DNA of 60,837 nt from JANXQE01 sp035651635 (GCA_035651635.1 DASRFK010000284.1:1-60837); one strand, 5' to 3'; counted from the first letter of the stretch, positions 43,695-52,948 are shown. The notes: generated from the sequence alone by a model not told the origin. Made by a program: numbers and translations.

Positions 43695-44255
43695 ATGGCG
43701 TCCAGCCAACAGTTCTTGAAAGGCCAGTTGCTCTTGGATAGCGGCCAGCTGCGAGGCTCGTTCTTTCAGCGCACGGTCGTGTTGATTTGTCAGCACGATC
43801 CCGAAGGTGCTTTCGGCCTGGTCCTCAACCGTTCCGCCGGCAGCAACGCCGGGGAGATGATCGTTGCCGATTTGCCCGAACCGCTCAAGGCTTCGCCTTT
43901 GTTCCTGGGCGGACCCGTTCAACCTTCCGCTTTGAGCTACCTGCTGACAGATTCGTTTATTCCGGATGCCAATGTCCTGCCGAACTTAAGCCTTGGCCAT
44001 TCCCTGGACGCGCTGATCGAATTGGCCGAATCGTTCTCCTCGACGCAACGGGTGAAAATGTTTGCCGGCTATGCGGGCTGGAGCCCCGGCCAGTTGGAAG
44101 ACGAGCTCAAGCGGGATGCCTGGCTCACCCACCCGGCCTCGCTCGACCTGGTCTTCGAGACCAGCCCGGACCAGCTCTGGCAGAAGATCCTGCGCCTCAA
44201 GGGCGGGCAATACCGATTGCTGGCCCAGATGCCCGAAGATCTTTCGTTAAACTGA
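43695..44255 (+). CDS. YqgE/AlgH family protein
   Basis: 186 aa: LKGQLLLDSGQLRGSFFQRTVVLICQHDPEGAFGLVLNR is the family signature, then FLGGPVQPSALSYL, and the C-terminal part MFAGYAGWSPGQLEDELKRDAWLTHPASLDLVFE. The function of this family is poorly defined (AlgH was linked to alginate regulation). The gene ends 5 nt before the convergent UVR-motif gene. Confidence 0.92.
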   Translation: MASSQQFLKGQLLLDSGQLRGSFFQRTVVLICQHDPEGAFGLVLNRSAGSNAGEMIVADLPEPLKASPLFLGGPVQPSALSYLLTDSFIPDANVLPNLSLGHSLDALIELAESFSSTQRVKMFAGYAGWSPGQLEDELKRDAWLTHPASLDLVFETSPDQLWQKILRLKGGQYRLLAQMPEDLSLN

Positions 44256-44260
44256 GTTCG

Positions 44261-45025
44261 TTAGCAAACCTGCTGTTTGCGCAGCGCCCGAATCCTGTCC
44301 CGCAACTGCGCCGCCCGCTCGAATTCCTGCCGCTCGATCGCCCGCCGCAACTGATGCTCCAGTTGCTCCAGTTCCGACAGCGGCCGGTTACGCTGGATTT
44401 GTGAAGCCAGCTCCCGCAGGGCCGTGACCGAACGGTTGCGCTCGAATTGAAATGTCTCGTCTTCCAGTTCCTCCAAACCCTCAATTTGCTCGATCCCTGC
44501 AGTGGCGATTTTCAGCGCTTTATCGTAGGCCTGCCTTTCCAGCTCCAACATCGCCGCCGCGCTCGTGTTGACTCGAATAATGTACGGCCGCCATTTCTCC
44601 AGGAACTGCTGGTCTTCAGGCCGCTTGGCGTACCGATGAATGAAATCAAATACCCGCAGATTGCGGCTGGTGTCGCGCACCGTTCGTTCCCAATCCTTCA
44701 GCTGGAACAGCCTCACGTAGCGAAAATAATAGAGTGTGCCTTCGCTGAACAATTCGTTGCACTCACGCTGCCCTAGTTTGAAGTCTCCGCTCCGTCCTCC
44801 CGCCTCGGCCGATTCCAGCCGTTGCAGGTGGTATTCCAACGCCGATTCGCACCCATGCGGCCTGACCCCATCCGGCCGACCGTCCAATTCGTATTGTTCT
44901 ATTCCAACCGGGGTGCGAACCTGGAGAATTTCCCGGCCATCTTCACCTTCTGTCAGACGGGCATCTTTCTCCGGATCATACGGCCAGCTCTGCAAAACTT
45001 TTCGGATGTCCGCTGATTGTTTCAT
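44261..45025 (-). CDS. UvrB/UvrC (UVR) motif-containing protein
   Basis: 254 aa. The N-terminal 150 residues are a conserved-looking but unrecognised region (WPYDPEKDARLTEGEDGREILQVRTPVGIEQYELDGRPDG). The last 40 are a UVR helix-turn-helix hairpin (LEQLEHQLRRAIERQEFERAAQLRDRIRAL). UVR motifs mediate contacts with UvrB partners or McsA-type proteins. There is no nuclease domain here. ATG at 45025 is preferred. Confidence 0.82.
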   Translation of the reverse strand: MKQSADIRKVLQSWPYDPEKDARLTEGEDGREILQVRTPVGIEQYELDGRPDGVRPHGCESALEYHLQRLESAEAGGRSGDFKLGQRECNELFSEGTLYYFRYVRLFQLKDWERTVRDTSRNLRVFDFIHRYAKRPEDQQFLEKWRPYIIRVNTSAAAMLELERQAYDKALKIATAGIEQIEGLEELEDETFQFERNRSVTALRELASQIQRNRPLSELEQLEHQLRRAIERQEFERAAQLRDRIRALRKQQVC

Positions 45026-45110
45026 ACGTCGTCTGCAACTTATTATGCGTCTTTCCCCGCGGCGATTCAATTCACATTGATCCGACCCGCCGTCAGGTTA
45101 GCCTTCGCCC

Positions 45111-45569
45111 ATGACATCCTTTCCAGTGCACGACCTCATCCCCGTGCTTCAGGTCGCCGTCGGCCCCGTCATTCTCATCTCCGGTGTCGGCTTGCTCCTG
45201 CTGACTCTGACCAATCGCTTCGGGCGAGCCGTGGACCGGTCCCGCGCCCTCGGCCGCGAGTTGCGCGAGGCCGGCCAGACCGAGCGCTGGCGCCTCTCGG
45301 GCCAGGTCGGCATTCTTTATCGGCGCGCCCGCGTCATCCGCGGTTCGATCATCATGGCCGCCCTAAGCCTGCTTTTGGCCGCAGTTTTGATCATCGTCCT
45401 GTTTCTCAGCGCCCTTAGCCGGACGGAGGCCGGGTTGCTCATCATCGTGCTGTTTATCTGTTGCCTCGCGGCGCTGATTGGCTCGCTGGTTGCCTTCATA
45501 CGCGATATCCAGCTCTCACTCCACGCCCTGCGCCTCGAGTTGGAAACCCTGGACGCTCCGGAGAATTGA
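45111..45569 (+). CDS. DUF2721 membrane protein
   Basis: 152 aa with three hydrophobic segments (VGPVILISGVGLLLLTLT, IIMAALSLLLAAVLIIVLFLSAL, GLLIIVLFICCLAALIGSLVAFI). The conserved NRFGRAVDRSRAL and the C-terminal FIRDIQLSLHALRLEL fit the DUF2721 family. Function unknown. The gene begins 85 nt from the divergent UVR-motif gene. Confidence 0.85.
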   Translation: MTSFPVHDLIPVLQVAVGPVILISGVGLLLLTLTNRFGRAVDRSRALGRELREAGQTERWRLSGQVGILYRRARVIRGSIIMAALSLLLAAVLIIVLFLSALSRTEAGLLIIVLFICCLAALIGSLVAFIRDIQLSLHALRLELETLDAPEN

Positions 45570-45580
45570 GAAGTGCGTTA

Positions 45581-45600
45581 GGAGTCCCGCCTTCAGGCGG
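45581..45600. repeat. Single GGAG-type REP hairpin
   Basis: Reads GGAGTCCCGCCTTCAGGCGG, identical to the hairpin inside nuoJ. It lies 12 nt after the DUF2721 stop. A second stem, CCCGGCTAAAAGCCGGG (45660-45676), follows toward the convergent gene. Confidence 0.75.
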
Positions 45601-45699
45601 TGCGACGGGAGAAATTCAATCGCGCTGGATTCGCCCGCGATCTGCGGTTTTAGGATCATCCCGGCTAAAAGCCGGGACGCCGAACCCGAGGCGGAACTC

Positions 45700-46002
45700 T
45701 CAATCCCCGAAAAGCTTCTTCAAATTCTCTCTCGCTTTGTCTTCTCGAGGGTTATCGTTCTTCGGCACAACAAACTCTCGCCGGGCCATGTCGAAGTATT
45801 CGCAGTAATTGGCGACGTGTTTCTCGGCGACTTCGTCTGCTCTTCTATCTCTGCATTGGTACGCCACGCGAGGATCGTAGCTCACACAGTTCAAGCAGAC
45901 CTTCAGGTCAGAGCGGCAGGTCGGGCATGTCTCTGAGCGACCGGGTCCGCCCGGTAACTTGTACTCCGTCCCGCATTTCCAGCAATGCCTCGTCAAAGCC
46001 AT
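45700..46002 (-). CDS. Small zinc-ribbon protein
   Basis: 100 aa. CWKCGTEYKLPGGPGRSETCPTC (two CxxC pairs) is a zinc ribbon. CLNCVSYDPRVAYQCRDRR and VANYCEYFDMARREF add further cysteines of a second cluster. The C-terminus is charged (KNDNPREDKARENLKKLFGD). I recall similar small hypothetical proteins in this phylum, without a known role. ATG start. Confidence 0.78.
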   Translation of the reverse strand: MALTRHCWKCGTEYKLPGGPGRSETCPTCRSDLKVCLNCVSYDPRVAYQCRDRRADEVAEKHVANYCEYFDMARREFVVPKNDNPREDKARENLKKLFGD

Positions 46003-46166
46003 AGCTCAGGCTAGCGATTGGCTCTTCGTAGCTAAAGTCTGAACTGCGATCCACCTTTGCCTTTTCTGGCGTTCTTTCGCGGCATCTTTGCGGGCAAGAC
46101 CACCCGCGTGGCCCACGGACTTCCAGTCCAATGCCACTAACTAAAAGCCTATTTTAGAAATCGTTT

Positions 46167-46219
46167 GGAGTCCCGCCTTTAGGCGGCCCGGCGCCGAAAC
46201 CGCCTGAAGGCGGGACTCC
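46167..46219. repeat. Head-to-head GGAG-type REP pair
   Basis: GGAGTCCCGCCTTTAGGCGG and, on the opposite strand, GGAGTCCCGCCTTCAGGCGG around a GC-rich centre (CCCGGCGCCGAAA). It is the same interior as the element at 43501 but without TIRs. It stands next to the 3' end of the ROK kinase gene. Confidence 0.75.
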
Positions 46220-46247
46220 AAACCCCCAATTGGGCCGAGACGCTGAC

Positions 46248-47234
46248 CTATTTCGTTTCTTTCCTGGCCAGCACGGCGGCGCCGGTGATGCCGGCGTTGT
46301 CGCCGAGCCTGGAGGCGACGATCTCGACGCCTTTCAGGGCGCCGGGCATGGCGTAATCCTGCGTGGTCTCGATGATGACGCTCATCATCTCGTCGGCAAG
46401 CGCTTCGATGACGCCGCCGCCCAGGACGACGACCTCAGGGTTGAGCACGTTGACCAGGTTGGCGGTGGCAATGCCGATGTACTCGGCGGCGCCTTCGATA
46501 ATGCGATCCACGAATTTATCACCACGACGGATGGCTTTGCGCAGGTCGCCGCTGCGCAGGTCGGCCAAGTCATCACCCAACATCTCAGTCAGGAGCGTTT
46601 TTTGGCCGTCTTTAATGCCCGCCTTGATTTGTTGGAAGATGGCGGTCCGGCTGGCGAGGGCTTCGAAACATCCCTTATTTCCGCAGCCGCATTTGGGGCC
46701 GCTGATTTCCAGGACCATATGGCCAATTTCGCCGGCCGTGTGCCCAAAGCCGCTGTAAAGTTCGCCGTCTACTATCAGTCCGCCGCCGATGCCCGTTCCG
46801 ACGAAAATGCCGACCATGCTGCGCGGTTTGGATTTGAGTTCGGCCACATAAACGCCCAGGGCCGAGATGTTGCAATCGTTTTCGACAAACACCGGCACGC
46901 CGAGAATCTTTTCCAGCTCTTTTTTGAGCGGGATCTCTTTCCAACCTTCGAGATTGGGCGCGAAGATGACGGTGCCGGAATCAAAATCGACGGCGCCCGG
47001 AGCGCCAATGCCGACGCCGGCGATCTGCTTGAACGTGAGGTCGGCTTCGTCGACCGCGTCCTGCGCTGAGCGGGCGATGCGCTCGACCACTTTGTCGACG
47101 CCGCGCTGGGATTTGGTGCTGAGCTTGGCAGTGCCGACACACTCCAGTGAATGATCGAACACGCCCGAGAGGATTTTGGTGCCGCCCAGGTCGACCCCGA
47201 CGACATATTCGGCTTTGCTGCTCGCTTCGGCCAT
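46248..47234 (-). CDS. ROK-family sugar kinase (glucokinase-like)
   Basis: 328 aa. The N-terminal phosphate loop is VGVDLGGTKILSGV. GVGIGAPGAVDF, FVENDCNISALG and GIFVGTGIGGGLIVDGELYSGFGHTAGEIGHM follow, with the zinc-binding CGCGNKGCFEALAS. It phosphorylates a hexose, most likely glucose. No DNA-binding domain precedes it, so it is a kinase and not a repressor. ATG at 47234 is preferred over an in-frame TTG. Confidence 0.93.
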   Translation of the reverse strand: MAEASSKAEYVVGVDLGGTKILSGVFDHSLECVGTAKLSTKSQRGVDKVVERIARSAQDAVDEADLTFKQIAGVGIGAPGAVDFDSGTVIFAPNLEGWKEIPLKKELEKILGVPVFVENDCNISALGVYVAELKSKPRSMVGIFVGTGIGGGLIVDGELYSGFGHTAGEIGHMVLEISGPKCGCGNKGCFEALASRTAIFQQIKAGIKDGQKTLLTEMLGDDLADLRSGDLRKAIRRGDKFVDRIIEGAAEYIGIATANLVNVLNPEVVVLGGGVIEALADEMMSVIIETTQDYAMPGALKGVEIVASRLGDNAGITGAAVLARKETK

Positions 47235-47284
47235 AAAAATATCCAACCAGAATTTGAGCCGGAATCAAGTTACAGTTTTATGAC

Positions 47285-48016
47285 TCACTTCCCGGTGAGG
47301 ACGGCGCCGATTTTCTTGCGTAACTCGGTGTTGATTGCGTCGACCGAGCGATTGCCGTCAACGATGGTAAATTCGTAGGTGGATTGGAGCTCGCGAAAGG
47401 TCTGTTGCATCGCGGTTTGATATTTAAGAAAGCTGTCAAACATGTCGCGCGAAAGGCCGAGGTCCATCCCGCTTTCCCAATAATCCAGGGCGGTGTTTTT
47501 TGCGAAGCTGCGCTGCACGAGTTCCTCCGGCGGCACGTTCAGGTAAAAAACCGCATCGGGTTCCAGGGCGATGCCGTAGAGGTTCTTGAGCCAGGCTTGA
47601 TCCATGCCGCGGACCATGTCACGCGCCATTAAAGTGTAGATATAGCGATCCGCCAGAACGATGAACCCCGCTTTGAGCGCCGGCAGAATGATATTTTCCA
47701 ACTGATCGGCGAAATCCGTCGCGTAAAACAGGCTCAGGGTGGTCCGGCTGAGGATATTCCCTTGTTGGGCTTGTTCGAGTTCTTCGCTGACCAGGCTCGA
47801 TCGTTTCAGGCCGACCTGGGTGGTGCCGTGGCCGCAACCTTCGAGCCATTGAACCAACTGGGCAATCTGGGTCGAGCGGCCGGAACCGTCGGCGCCCTCG
47901 ACGACGATGAGCCGGCCCGCCAACCGGTCCAGCTCCACTTTGGGAATGCCATGGCCGTAAAAGCGGCGCGGCGTGCGGTGCGGAACGACAATATGGTTTT
48001 GGGCGACGCGCTTCAC
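47285..48016 (-). CDS. Thymidylate kinase-like protein, second of a tandem pair
   Basis: 243 aa. P-loop LIVVEGADGSGRSTQIAQLVQWLE and the DR motif region LADRYIYTLMARDMVRGMDQ. The usual TMK block DR(Y/F)xxSxxAYQ is replaced by DRYIYTLMARD. A 31-residue N-terminal extension precedes the P-loop. The GTG start overlaps the stop of the preceding paralogue (GTGA). It may be a nucleoside-monophosphate kinase; dTMP specificity is not shown by the sequence. Confidence 0.78.
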   Translation of the reverse strand: MKRVAQNHIVVPHRTPRRFYGHGIPKVELDRLAGRLIVVEGADGSGRSTQIAQLVQWLEGCGHGTTQVGLKRSSLVSEELEQAQQGNILSRTTLSLFYATDFADQLENIILPALKAGFIVLADRYIYTLMARDMVRGMDQAWLKNLYGIALEPDAVFYLNVPPEELVQRSFAKNTALDYWESGMDLGLSRDMFDSFLKYQTAMQQTFRELQSTYEFTIVDGNRSVDAINTELRKKIGAVLTGK

Positions 48017-48777
48017 TGGATCGCCTCCTCGACCTTGTCGGTTCTCGGGAGGGCACTCACGGCCTTGCGAGGCGGAGCTGCCGGGGGAGGCAGTGGACGT
48101 TCGGCCCGGCGGAACTCGTCCAAATTCAGCTTATGGGCCACCAGTTCGCGAACCAGGGCCTGCTGTTTCTCGACAAGCTCATTAGCATCCATCACCAGGA
48201 AATTGAACTCGGTGCTCATGGCCAGGTACTGTTCGAGCATCCGCCCCTGGAAGATGCGGAAACTCTCATACGGATCGGTGGACAATCGCAAATCCATGCC
48301 GGCTTCGAAATACTTGAGTTGCGGGCGCCCGTCCAGGATGCGCTGCAAGGATACCCCCAGATCCGCTTTGAAGAAGAAGGTTAGGTCCGGCAGAGCGGCA
48401 AACTGGTAAAGGCCGCGCACCCATTCCGGCGGGCAGCCCCGCACGACGTCGCGGGCGAAAGCGGTGAAAATATAGCGGTCGCAGAGAACCAGATACCCAG
48501 CCCGCAACAACGGCACCAGGTGCCGCTCGTAGCGGTCGGCAAAGTCGGTGGCGTGAATGAGGCTGAAGGTAGTCGGGGTGAGCAGCTCGCGTTTTTTACC
48601 CTTGCTGGTGGCCGCTTTGACCAGTTCCGAGGAATTCCATTCGCTGAAATAAACCTTCAAGCCCTGCAATTCCAGCCAGCGCTTGAGCAAATAGATTTGG
48701 GTCGATTTTCCTGAGCCATCCAGCCCTTCTACGGCGATTAGCCGGCCGGGGAAATTGAGTTCCGCGAAAGTTTTCAT
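48013..48777 (-). CDS. Thymidylate kinase-like protein, first of a tandem pair
   Basis: 254 aa. The P-loop is LIAVEGLDGSGKSTQIYLLKRWLE and the base-binding block is LVLCDRYIFTAFARDVVRG, clearly related to the next gene. ATSKGKKRELLTPTTFSLIHATDFADRYE matches its paralogue in spirit (SLFYATDFADQLE). The C-terminal 35 residues are Pro/Ala-rich (PLPPPAAPPRK), which the paralogue lacks. ATG at 48777. Confidence 0.78.
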   Translation of the reverse strand: MKTFAELNFPGRLIAVEGLDGSGKSTQIYLLKRWLELQGLKVYFSEWNSSELVKAATSKGKKRELLTPTTFSLIHATDFADRYERHLVPLLRAGYLVLCDRYIFTAFARDVVRGCPPEWVRGLYQFAALPDLTFFFKADLGVSLQRILDGRPQLKYFEAGMDLRLSTDPYESFRIFQGRMLEQYLAMSTEFNFLVMDANELVEKQQALVRELVAHKLNLDEFRRAERPLPPPAAPPRKAVSALPRTDKVEEAIQ

Positions 48778-48930
48778 CAACTCATCGGAAGCTATGAGTT
48801 TGTTCTCGCAACACAATGTTTTTCTTGAATAAGGGGCTTCCGGGGGAGTGGGAAAAACCACGGATGGACCGTCATGACCAAAACCGGGTCGGTCGCCTAA
48901 GGTTGAAACCAGCTGTGGTTTTGACCGGCC

Positions 48931-49620
48931 TCAACTGGCCAGTTTGTACCCGATGCCGTGAACGGTCAGCAGGTGGCGCGGTTCGGCGCCATTATCCCCA
49001 AGCTTTTTGCGCAATTGCACGACCACCTGGTCAAGAGTTCGCGTCGTCCCATAGTAATTATAACCCCATACTTCACTCAACAAACGGTCCCTGGACAGAA
49101 CTTCACCTGGATGCGCATGGAACAATTGCAACAGTTTCAATTCCTTTGCCGTGAGTTTTTCGGTGATTTTTCCACGGGTCGCTTCGAAGGTCTTGGTGTT
49201 GATCGTCACCAGGCCAATTTTAAAGCAAGCTTCGGAATTTACCTTGCTTGGGCCAGCAGTCCGCCTGAGCAACGCATGGATTCGGGCCAGGAGCTCGCGA
49301 ACTCCAAATGGCTTGGTCACATAATCATCAGCGCCAAGGTCTAATCCGACGACTTTGTCAATTTCCTGGCCCTTGGCGGTCAGCATGAGTATGGGAGTAG
49401 TGATTTTTCTGGAGCGCAGCGCCCGGCAAACATCGTAGCCGCTCATGCCGGGAAGCATTACGTCCAGGATAACCAGGGCGGGGTGATGCTTGTTAAAAGC
49501 CTGCAAGGCGTGGTCGCCGCGGTTGCAGGCTGCCACGTCAAAACACTCACTCCTGAGGACTTCTTCCAGTCCCAGAAGGATATGCGGGTCATCCTCGACG
49601 ATCAGGATTTTCTGATTCAT
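48931..49620 (-). CDS. OmpR/PhoB-family response regulator
   Basis: 229 aa. The receiver domain has ILIVEDDPH (acidic pair), the phosphorylated Asp53 in LVILDVMLPGMSG, Thr81 in MLTAKG and Lys103 in VTKPF. The winged-helix C-terminal domain shows LTAKELKLLQLFHAHPGEVLSRDRLLSEVWGYNYYGTTRTLDQVVVQLRKKLG. ATG at 49620 overlaps the stop of the kinase gene. Probable targets are the two genes upstream whose promoters carry 11-bp repeats. Confidence 0.95.
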   Translation of the reverse strand: MNQKILIVEDDPHILLGLEEVLRSECFDVAACNRGDHALQAFNKHHPALVILDVMLPGMSGYDVCRALRSRKITTPILMLTAKGQEIDKVVGLDLGADDYVTKPFGVRELLARIHALLRRTAGPSKVNSEACFKIGLVTINTKTFEATRGKITEKLTAKELKLLQLFHAHPGEVLSRDRLLSEVWGYNYYGTTRTLDQVVVQLRKKLGDNGAEPRHLLTVHGIGYKLAS

Positions 49621-51440
49621 GTTTGCGAAAGCACCAACGGCAGACGCAGCACAAAGCAACTGCCCCCTCCTTCGCGCGGGCGATAGGCCACCTCGCCGCC
49701 GTGCGCCCGGGCGATTTGACGGGCCAAGGTCAGGCCCAGGCCGGACCCCTGGATGCCGCTGCTCAGCGAGTCGTGGGCACGGTAGAACTTCTCGAAGATT
49801 CTCTCTTCGCAATTGCGCGGCACGCCCGGACCGCGATCCAGCACCTGCACTTCAACGTGCCGCAAGGGTTCGGCTTTCTCTTCGATCCGCAGGCAAATGC
49901 TTTTCTGCGATCCGGAGTACTTCTCCGCGTTGGACAGCAAATTGACCGTGACTTGCGCCAGCGCATCGTGGTCGCCGGTGACTTCCAGCATGGTTTGCGG
50001 GAACTCGCATTCCAAGGCGAACCCGGCCGCCTCCAGGTGCGGCCGGTAGTTTTCAGCGGTTTCCCGCATTAGAGCGATCAGGTCTAATCGCCGCATTTCG
50101 TATTTCTTTTCGCCGCGTTCCATTCGGGAAAAATCCAGGACGTTATTGATCAAACGGGTCAGACGCGAACTCTCGGCCGTGATGATGTTGAGATAAGACT
50201 GACGTTTGCCGGGATCGGCAACGCGGCCTTCGGCGAGCAACTCCGCAAACATCCGGATCGAGGTCAGCGGAGTTTTGAGCTCGTGGGAAACATTGCTCAC
50301 AAAATCGGTCTTTTGCCGCGCCAAAGCGAGCTGGCGTTTAAGGTCATTAACAATTAGCCAGCTGCCGACGCCAATCGAGAGCAGCAGCAGAGCGATCAAC
50401 AGGCCCAGAGTTAATTTCAGCAGTTCGGCTGAACGGGTAAGTTTTGTAGGATCGAGCAGGTAAACCGCCAATTCCCAATGGGGCAAGGCTTCGCCGATCT
50501 CGGTGGAGACGACCGGTCGTTTCCAATTAGCTTGGAACTCCGGGCGAGACAGAGCCACCGGCCTGGCCGAATCATCCAATACCGCCACCGCAATGTCCGG
50601 GCGCAAAGCCGGGTCCAGTTCCGTCACGATTGACTGGAGTTGGTTTTTAATCTGGGCCAGCGAGAGTTGTGCGACGAAAACGACATTCGTGTCGCGCGGC
50701 GGCCGGTACCAGCATAGGACATTGAGTTTATTGTCGAGAAAACGGGCGAGCGTGCCCTCGGTTTCTTCGCCGATCAATTGACGGAACTCCGCCTCAGCCG
50801 AAGTGAGCTTCGAATATTGTTGTCCCAAGATGTCTTCTTTGGTCGGCGCGGCTGCTTGTTGCTGTGGCACGACGTTGCGGGGAACCTTGCCAAGCTTCTT
50901 CGCGTAGGCATTGTTAATCGACTCCCCATTTTCTTCAGGAGAAATACCAGGACCCTTCGAGGAATCATTTTGGGCAAAGCTCTGCGTAGAATTATTCGCG
51001 AATTTATCGTCTTTTCCGTAGTTCCAAAAGACTTCGACCGTTTCGCGATTGCCCAGAAACTTGGCGTTGTCGGCCAGGAACACTCGCGATTCCGGCGGAC
51101 CGTGAGGCGAGGGTGAGAGGATTTCGCCCGTCAAAGTGGCGGCGCAGCCAACGCGTGCCATCGGCCAGGCGGCTCGCAGGCGCTGGTCGAAGTCAGTGGC
51201 AAGCTGACGAGGATTAGCGGCCGCCAGCATGGTCTGGACCCGGGCGACAAATTCGTGCTCCTTATCCGTGAGCGATGCGGCGGCTTCTTTGGCCAAACCG
51301 TCGGCAACGCCTTGGTACAGCAGGAATCGTTGGCGCTCCAACGCATACTGCTGGTCGCGCAGCGAACGCACCGCCAGCCACGCCAAGACCAGGCTCGGCG
51401 CGATCACCGCCAGGACAAAGACCACAGCCACTTTTTTCAT
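49617..51440 (-). CDS. Membrane sensor histidine kinase
   Basis: 607 aa. An N-terminal helix (about 4-22), an extracytoplasmic sensor of about 315 residues with no named domain that I recognise, and a second helix (341-363). HisKA has VSNVSHELKTPLTSIRM with His386. HATPase_c follows (NLLSNAEKYSG with Asn504, DRGPGVP, GSGLGLTLARQIARAHGG). It is the likely partner of the response regulator that overlaps its end. Confidence 0.94.
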   Translation of the reverse strand: MKKVAVVFVLAVIAPSLVLAWLAVRSLRDQQYALERQRFLLYQGVADGLAKEAAASLTDKEHEFVARVQTMLAAANPRQLATDFDQRLRAAWPMARVGCAATLTGEILSPSPHGPPESRVFLADNAKFLGNRETVEVFWNYGKDDKFANNSTQSFAQNDSSKGPGISPEENGESINNAYAKKLGKVPRNVVPQQQAAAPTKEDILGQQYSKLTSAEAEFRQLIGEETEGTLARFLDNKLNVLCWYRPPRDTNVVFVAQLSLAQIKNQLQSIVTELDPALRPDIAVAVLDDSARPVALSRPEFQANWKRPVVSTEIGEALPHWELAVYLLDPTKLTRSAELLKLTLGLLIALLLLSIGVGSWLIVNDLKRQLALARQKTDFVSNVSHELKTPLTSIRMFAELLAEGRVADPGKRQSYLNIITAESSRLTRLINNVLDFSRMERGEKKYEMRRLDLIALMRETAENYRPHLEAAGFALECEFPQTMLEVTGDHDALAQVTVNLLSNAEKYSGSQKSICLRIEEKAEPLRHVEVQVLDRGPGVPRNCEERIFEKFYRAHDSLSSGIQGSGLGLTLARQIARAHGGEVAYRPREGGGSCFVLRLPLVLSQT

Positions 51441-51511
51441 GGCGTTGCATGATCATCTATGTTCCTCATCGTTTCGTCCAGCGTCCTGGTCGCCTTCTGA
51501 GCAAGCGAACC

Positions 51512-51528
51512 TAAAGCCGACGGCTTTA
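51512..51528. terminator. Small hairpin next to the exported-protein gene end
   Basis: TAAAGCCGACGGCTTTA is a perfect 7-bp stem with a 3-nt loop overlapping the 3' end of the leftward gene at 51526. On the minus strand it is followed by GGTTCGCTTGC with no T-run, so intrinsic termination is uncertain. Confidence 0.35.
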
Positions 51529-52875
51529 ATGTACCGAGCTGCGACGTTCCTGGTAAAACCAGCTTATAAGCCGATCCCGGTCAGATGGTTGGAGGTCGGC
51601 GCGAGCCAGTGCCCGGTTGAATGCCGGCTCGGCAAAACGTCCCAGCTCCGCCATGCTCGTCCTGAGCCTGTCCGTCGCGGCGGCGTGATCTCGTCCGGCT
51701 TGAGCCAGTTCGTTTGCCAGGTCTTTTTCGGTCCGTGCGGTGATCAACTCAGCGCGGCCCACCATCACGCGGACAAGTTCTTTCGGTTTGGGATCGATGC
51801 TCATAGGAAGGGTCTGATCGGTCCACGCCCGGGGAAGCATGTAAAGAACGCGGACGCCAGGTTCGGTGAACCAGGAATTGTCCCACGTTTTTACCATGGC
51901 TGCCGCTTCGCGCGGATATAACCCCTCCGCCGACAAGGCTTGGGCCATGGCGGATTGAATCTGTTTGCGCAAGGTCTTAAGTGACCGGCCCTGGTTCTTC
52001 AGTTCGAGGGACGCATTGGTCTGCCGGCCGGGCCCGAGCCGCTCCAGCGATACGAAGTCGCCGCGCTCACCTTGAATCCCAAGAATGAAGAGATAGGACA
52101 GCGGTTCGGTTCCCGTGTTCGACAGCAGAACGGTCCTCTCATCCGGCATTGCCACGCGAAGCGGGGCGACAAAATTTCCGACACCACGGTAAAAGAGGAA
52201 TTTTTCAATTTCGTTGGTACCGCCTGATTGCGGCAGCTCAATCAGGGCGGAATCCGTCTCGCGCGCTGCGTAGTAGTGACTGCCGGAAGAATCGGCCAGG
52301 AGCCTGGGGGAGCGATGGAAGTGAGCGTCAGAGGTGATTATGTTCAGGTCAGTCCAGCGAATCAGACTTTCCTTTTGGGTTCGAGGCTGAAAAACCGAGG
52401 CGAGCGTGAAGGTCGGAGCAACTCCACATTGGTGCAGGCCGGAATCCAATCCGGCAATCACCGGGTTGAGGGGGTAAACACTGGGCCCGACGTCGGCGGC
52501 CTGCGGGTACCACTCGGTAATTCCACCGTTCGGAAACCGGACCGTGAGATCAATTTTGATTTGTTCGGGTGTGTAAAAATAGACGACCGGAGTTTCCATT
52601 CGTTGCAAGGTGACCAGGGCGCCTTTGTTGCCGAGCGACAGCATTCCGGTTGGCCGCCGTCCGAAGCCGGGGCGCATCCAATTGTAAACAAAGGCCGGCA
52701 GCCGTGAGCTCGCAAGCGGGTTCCACTTCAGCGGCACACCATCACTACCCTGCAGAGAAGTGAAGGTGCCCCATTCATGAACCACCAACTGCCGCTCGCG
52801 GCCTGCACCCATAAACCCGGCCGCCGCGAGTGCCGTGATGCCGGTCATCAGAACGACGATGTGCTTGGTTTTCAT
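51526..52875 (-). CDS. Exported protein of unknown function (two-component neighbour)
   Basis: 449 aa. Signal-like N-terminus MKTKHIVVLMTGITALAAAGFMGAG. The mature part opens with VHEWGTFTSLQGSDGVPLKWNPL and is beta-rich, with PVVYFYTPEQIKIDLTVRFPNGGITEWYP and FLFYRGVGNF. I recall VHEWGTFT proteins as uncharacterised in planctomycetes and verrucomicrobia, but no function. ATG at 52875. Ribosome site AAGGAAAG. The 11-bp repeats lie about 45-70 nt upstream. Confidence 0.82.
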   Translation of the reverse strand: MKTKHIVVLMTGITALAAAGFMGAGRERQLVVHEWGTFTSLQGSDGVPLKWNPLASSRLPAFVYNWMRPGFGRRPTGMLSLGNKGALVTLQRMETPVVYFYTPEQIKIDLTVRFPNGGITEWYPQAADVGPSVYPLNPVIAGLDSGLHQCGVAPTFTLASVFQPRTQKESLIRWTDLNIITSDAHFHRSPRLLADSSGSHYYAARETDSALIELPQSGGTNEIEKFLFYRGVGNFVAPLRVAMPDERTVLLSNTGTEPLSYLFILGIQGERGDFVSLERLGPGRQTNASLELKNQGRSLKTLRKQIQSAMAQALSAEGLYPREAAAMVKTWDNSWFTEPGVRVLYMLPRAWTDQTLPMSIDPKPKELVRVMVGRAELITARTEKDLANELAQAGRDHAAATDRLRTSMAELGRFAEPAFNRALARADLQPSDRDRLISWFYQERRSSVH

Positions 52876-52916
52876 AGGATCACTTTCCTTATCTTCGCTC
52901 AAATTGTGTCATCGCG

Positions 52917-52944
52917 TAGTAAATGAATTGTAAAAGAATTGTAA
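52917..52944 (-). promoter_or_regulatory. Three 11-bp-spaced half-sites upstream of the 51526-52875 gene
   Basis: Read on the plus strand: TAGTAA (52917), TTGTAA (52928) and TTGTAA (52939), exactly one helical turn apart. This spacing is typical for PhoB/OmpR-type regulators. A weak -10-like CACAAT is present downstream. The same motif occurs at 54435-54451. Confidence 0.5.
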
Positions 52945-52948
52945 CGAG

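Noticed and set aside
51441..51525. A third copy of the 11-bp repeat before the kinase gene
   Set aside because: No TTGTAA pairs with correct spacing are present in this gap.
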